A stretch of 7,447 nucleotides of DNA, from positions 1 through 7,447 of the forward strand of contig JAJYDI010000096.1 of assembly GCA_021777635.1 (NCBI GenBank). The letters are read 5' to 3'. The position numbers and the translations under genes are program-made. Origin of the DNA: Pseudomonadota bacterium (GTDB taxonomy: Bacteria; Pseudomonadota; Gammaproteobacteria; Xanthomonadales; Rhodanobacteraceae). The notes beneath the pieces are model-generated. The model did not search any database, was not told the origin of the DNA, and was given only the letters and a program-made list of their open reading frames with translations. Shown one piece after another: positions 5,162 to 7,447 of this stretch (its first letter is position 1; each line of letters starts with the position of its first letter).

Positions 5162-6416
5162 AGATATTGAGCCGCTGAGGCCAGGTCATGGCGGCAGCGA
5201 ATGGGTTTTGGCGCGGGAGTTCTGCCTTTTTCTGACCGTGCCTTGTGCTGCGGTACCAGCGGCGCGGCGACGGGACTTCGTCGCGGTCGCAGTGCGTCGA
5301 GCGGCGCCCTTCGCCGATGCGGACTGGTATGCAGCTTGGCGAGGTGACGTCGCTCAGGTGTGGCTGTGGTCGCGGTCGGCGGCGCGCGGCGCGCTGGTGG
5401 AAGCAACCGGGGCGAGCCGGATTCGGATGCTGCCAGAGTCGGTGTTGCGCGGAACAGTGCAATCGCAGGGCGCCGAACTGCTGGCGGACCGGCACGGCTG
5501 CGAGGGACGACTGTGGCGCGACGGGGTGCTGGTCGCGAGCGTGTGGTGGCCGGCGGCGCCGGATGCTGCGGCATGGGCAGGATTTTGCCGCGGCGCGGGT
5601 CTGGCGGCGTCGGAAGTGCCGGCATTGCAGACGGCGCAGGCGCTGTCAGAGCGACCGTGGACGCAGGCGGGGCGGACGGGCGGCGTGCAGACACTGCGTC
5701 AGTACCGGCGCGAACTGGCACTGGGTGCACTGGCGGTATGGCTGTTGGCCTTTGGATTCGAGCTGGGTGCATTGGTTCGCACACGCTGGGCCTTGCACGG
5801 CGTCGAGACGGCACTGGCATCAGAGCGGGCGGCGATTGCGGACATTCTGGCTGCGCGGGGCAAAGCGGAGCAGGCGCGGGTGGAGATCGATCGTCTTCAA
5901 GCTTTGCAGGCGGTGCCATCGCAGATTGCGCTGCTGCACGCGGTGAGCCTGCGGATTCCGGGCTCGGGCTGGCGCCTTCTGGAATGGCACATGACCGATC
6001 CGCAGCATCTGGAGATGACGTTGAGCATGCCGCACGCGGACCCGCCCGGGCTGGTGCGGGCACTGGAAGGGTCAAATTTTCTACGGACGGTGCGCACGGA
6101 GATCGGGCCGGCTGGCCCGGACCAGCTGGTGGTGCGTGCCACGGTGCATGTGCCGGCGAGTAGGACCGGAGATGTTGACACTGCCGGCACTCAGATGCAT
6201 TCAAAGGTGAAGGGCGCGGGAACCACGCAATCCGGCGTCCGGTTTGGGGTTCCGGTAGGTCCGGCCGTGGTTCGCGGCGCTGCATACCCGGTGCCCGTGG
6301 CGGTGCCACCGGCCCCGTTGTCGATGCGGGGCGCACCCATTTTTCAGCATTCGCTGTCGGCGGGCGGCAATAATCAGGGCAACGGCTACGGGGTGGCGCA
6401 TGAGAGCGTTCACTGA
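5088..6416 (+). CDS. gspL: Type II secretion platform protein GspL (XpsL-like)
   Basis: GspL is a single-pass inner-membrane protein that recruits GspE through its cytoplasmic domain and pairs with GspM through its periplasmic part. From ATG 5088 it has 442 residues: a cytoplasmic region of about 208, one hydrophobic span at about 209-229 (L-A-L-G-A-L-A-V-W-L-L-A-F-G-F), a helical stretch with L-A-S-E-R-A-A-I-A-D, and a periplasmic PilN/ferredoxin-like domain ending near residue 353 (V-V-R-A-T-V-H-V-P). About 88 low-complexity residues rich in Gly, Pro, Val and Ala follow. The start is uncertain: ATG 5061 has a GGAGA 7 bases upstream, 5058 is adjacent, and TTG 5130 would reduce the overlap with gspK. 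From 5088 the overlap is 74 bases. The N-terminal domain is divergent, so the name leans on topology and position between gspK and gspM. Confidence 0.87.
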   Translation: MEWLEAQRVRLARRLQAARWYRGLEDIEPLRPGHGGSEWVLAREFCLFLTVPCAAVPAARRRDFVAVAVRRAAPFADADWYAAWRGDVAQVWLWSRSAARGALVEATGASRIRMLPESVLRGTVQSQGAELLADRHGCEGRLWRDGVLVASVWWPAAPDAAAWAGFCRGAGLAASEVPALQTAQALSERPWTQAGRTGGVQTLRQYRRELALGALAVWLLAFGFELGALVRTRWALHGVETALASERAAIADILAARGKAEQARVEIDRLQALQAVPSQIALLHAVSLRIPGSGWRLLEWHMTDPQHLEMTLSMPHADPPGLVRALEGSNFLRTVRTEIGPAGPDQLVVRATVHVPASRTGDVDTAGTQMHSKVKGAGTTQSGVRFGVPVGPAVVRGAAYPVPVAVPPAPLSMRGAPIFQHSLSAGGNNQGNGYGVAHESVH

Positions 6417-6981
6417 AAGGCTGCGACAGGAGCTAGGTCGCAATCCACGCTTGCAGGCGGGGGCCGTATTGATCGGAGTGCTGCTGGCGCTTTATGTGCT
6501 GAGTGGAGTCGACGTGTGGCGCCGTGGGATGGTTGAGCGGCTGGCAGCAGCTCAGGCTCAGCGAGTGCGTACAGAGGCGCTGGCGGGACAGACCCAGTGG
6601 CGGGCGCGTGAGGAACAGGCTCAGGCGCTTGCGCGTGCTTTGGCTGCGCGGATTCCCGAAGCCGATAGCGTCGGGTTGGCGCAGGCAACGCAGCAGTCAT
6701 GGCTGCGGCAGGCGGTGTTGCCGTTTGCACCGAAGGCGACGATCCATATGGATCCGCCGGTACCAGCGGAGGGACAGCTAGGGTATTGGCGGATCCCCGC
6801 CGAGATTGCCGGACCCATCGCGGTGGCGAGCACGCTGCAGCTGCTGCAACGGATCGAGAGCAACAGGAACCGGATGCAGGTGGAATCGATCCGGATTAGC
6901 AATGCGGCCAACCCGCAGCTACAGATGACGGTGGTGGCGCTGGTGCGGGTGGTGCCACGTGGAGGGCGTGGCGATGGCTGA
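6400..6981 (+). CDS. gspM: Type II secretion platform protein GspM (XpsM-like)
   Basis: GspM is a bitopic inner-membrane protein that stabilises GspL in the platform. It has 193 residues and starts at ATG 6400, overlapping the end of gspL by 17 bases. A short cytoplasmic N-terminus (M-R-A-F-T-E-R-L-R-Q-E-L) leads to one membrane span at about 21-38 (A-V-L-I-G-V-L-L-A-L-Y-V-L). A long Gln/Ala/Arg-rich helix with coiled-coil character follows at about 42-85, then a small C-terminal domain (about 110-187) with W-R-I-P-A-E-I-A-G-P-I and L-Q-L-L-Q-R-I-E-S, compatible with the ferredoxin-like fold of GspM. Sequence conservation in GspM is low; topology, size and position carry the call. It overlaps the next gene by 8 bases. 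Confidence 0.9.
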   Translation: MRAFTERLRQELGRNPRLQAGAVLIGVLLALYVLSGVDVWRRGMVERLAAAQAQRVRTEALAGQTQWRAREEQAQALARALAARIPEADSVGLAQATQQSWLRQAVLPFAPKATIHMDPPVPAEGQLGYWRIPAEIAGPIAVASTLQLLQRIESNRNRMQVESIRISNAANPQLQMTVVALVRVVPRGGRGDG

Positions 6982-7447
6982 GTGGATGCAAGATCGGTGG
7001 CGTCAGGGTCAGTTGGGGGGGGTGGCGCTGGCTATCGGCGCACTGGCAGGACTGGTGTTGGCGCCTCGGCCGGGTCCGCCGGGGCTGGCGCCGGCGGTGG
7101 CACACTGGTCGCTGCCTGCGCCTGAAAGGCCGCTGGGTTATCGGGAGGCGGATTTTTTGGCGTTGCTGCATGCGCCGCAGTGGGGCGTGGGTACGGCGGG
7201 ATCGCATGGCGGCGTGGCGGGAGCCCCCGGAGTGGCGGCAGTGGCGGCATGGCAATTGGTGGGGGTGGTGGCGGGCCCCCAGCCACTGGCGCTGCTGCAG
7301 CAGGCCGGCAACCCGTCTACGCTGCGGCTTGCGGCGGGCGGACGGATGGTGGACGGGACGCGGGTGGAGGCGGTGACGGTGGTGCCGGCGCAGGTGACGT
7401 TGCAGCGGGGCGGCTGCCGGATCGAGCTGCGATTGTATGCGCAGGTG
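6974..7447 (+). CDS. gspC: GspC/XpsN-like T2SS protein (5' part)
   Basis: This reading frame is open from ATG 6974 to the end of the window (158 codons) and continues beyond it. It overlaps the gspM stop by 8 bases. A short N-terminus (M-A-E-W-M-Q-D-R-W-R) precedes a membrane span at about 14-31 (L-G-G-V-A-L-A-I-G-A-L-A-G-L-V-L). A Pro/Gly/Ala-rich linker is followed, from about residue 93, by W-Q-L-V-G-V-V-A-G-P-Q-P-L-A-L-L and L-R-L-A-A-G-G-R-M-V-D-G-T-R-V-E-A-V. This is the pattern of the homology region (HR) domain of GspC, which binds the secretin GspD. In Xanthomonas the protein in this position after XpsM is called XpsN and acts as the GspC equivalent. No PDZ domain can be judged because the C-terminus is missing. 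An 8-G tract (7015-7022) lies in codons 14-17. Confidence 0.85.
   Translation, partial: MAEWMQDRWRQGQLGGVALAIGALAGLVLAPRPGPPGLAPAVAHWSLPAPERPLGYREADFLALLHAPQWGVGTAGSHGGVAGAPGVAAVAAWQLVGVVAGPQPLALLQQAGNPSTLRLAAGGRMVDGTRVEAVTVVPAQVTLQRGGCRIELRLYAQV

Noticed and set aside
5360..6163. 267-codon + strand frame inside gspL
   Set aside because: Gly/Ala/Arg-rich shadow frame with no motif, fully inside gspL.
4945..6336. Long minus-strand open frame (463 codons) opposite gspL
   Set aside because: Its product is dominated by Pro, Arg, Ala and Ser with no recognisable domain, as expected opposite a GC-rich gene. The + strand frame has clear T2SS topology and fits the operon.
1..7447. CRISPR array, tRNA, rRNA, insertion sequence or phage genes
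   Set aside because: No regularly spaced direct repeats, no tRNA- or rRNA-like sequence and no transposase or integrase motif were seen; nearly the whole window is T2SS coding sequence.

Overview
The window is a run of type II secretion system (T2SS, general secretory pathway) genes, all on the + strand, in the order gspE (3' end) - gspF - gspG - gspH - gspI - gspJ - gspK - gspL - gspM - gspC/N-like (5' end). The high GC content, the strong G/C bias at third codon positions and a GspC-like gene placed AFTER gspM suggest a gammaproteobacterium of the Xanthomonadales (Xanthomonas/Dyella/Rhodanobacter-like). In Xanthomonas the xps cluster has the same order (xpsE-F-G-H-I-J-K-L-M-N-D). The genus is an inference from layout and composition only.

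Layout: 2-520 holds the last 172 codons of the secretion ATPase GspE, with its tetracysteine domain. 521-775 is a 255-base gap rich in palindromes. 776-1978 is the polytopic inner-membrane protein GspF. 1979-2167 is a second gap, with a 40-base imperfect hairpin and a degenerate partial copy of the gspG start. From 2168 on the genes are packed tightly: gspG/gspH, gspH/gspI and gspJ/gspK share ATGA overlaps, gspI/gspJ are 3 bases apart, gspK/gspL overlap by about 74 bases, gspL/gspM by 17, and gspM/gspC-N by 8. This implies one transcript with translational coupling.

Together the products form the inner-membrane platform and pseudopilus. GspE powers assembly; GspF, GspL and GspM form the platform; GspG is the major pseudopilin; GspH, I, J and K are minor pseudopilins that form the tip; the GspC/N-like protein links the platform to the outer-membrane secretin, whose gene (gspD) probably follows beyond the window.

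I see no previously undescribed system; this is a conserved T2SS core. The parts worth a second look are the two non-coding gaps on either side of gspF, a decayed copy of the prepilin-leader region upstream of gspG, an 8-G tract near the start of the GspC/N gene, and an unusual low-complexity C-terminal tail on GspL.
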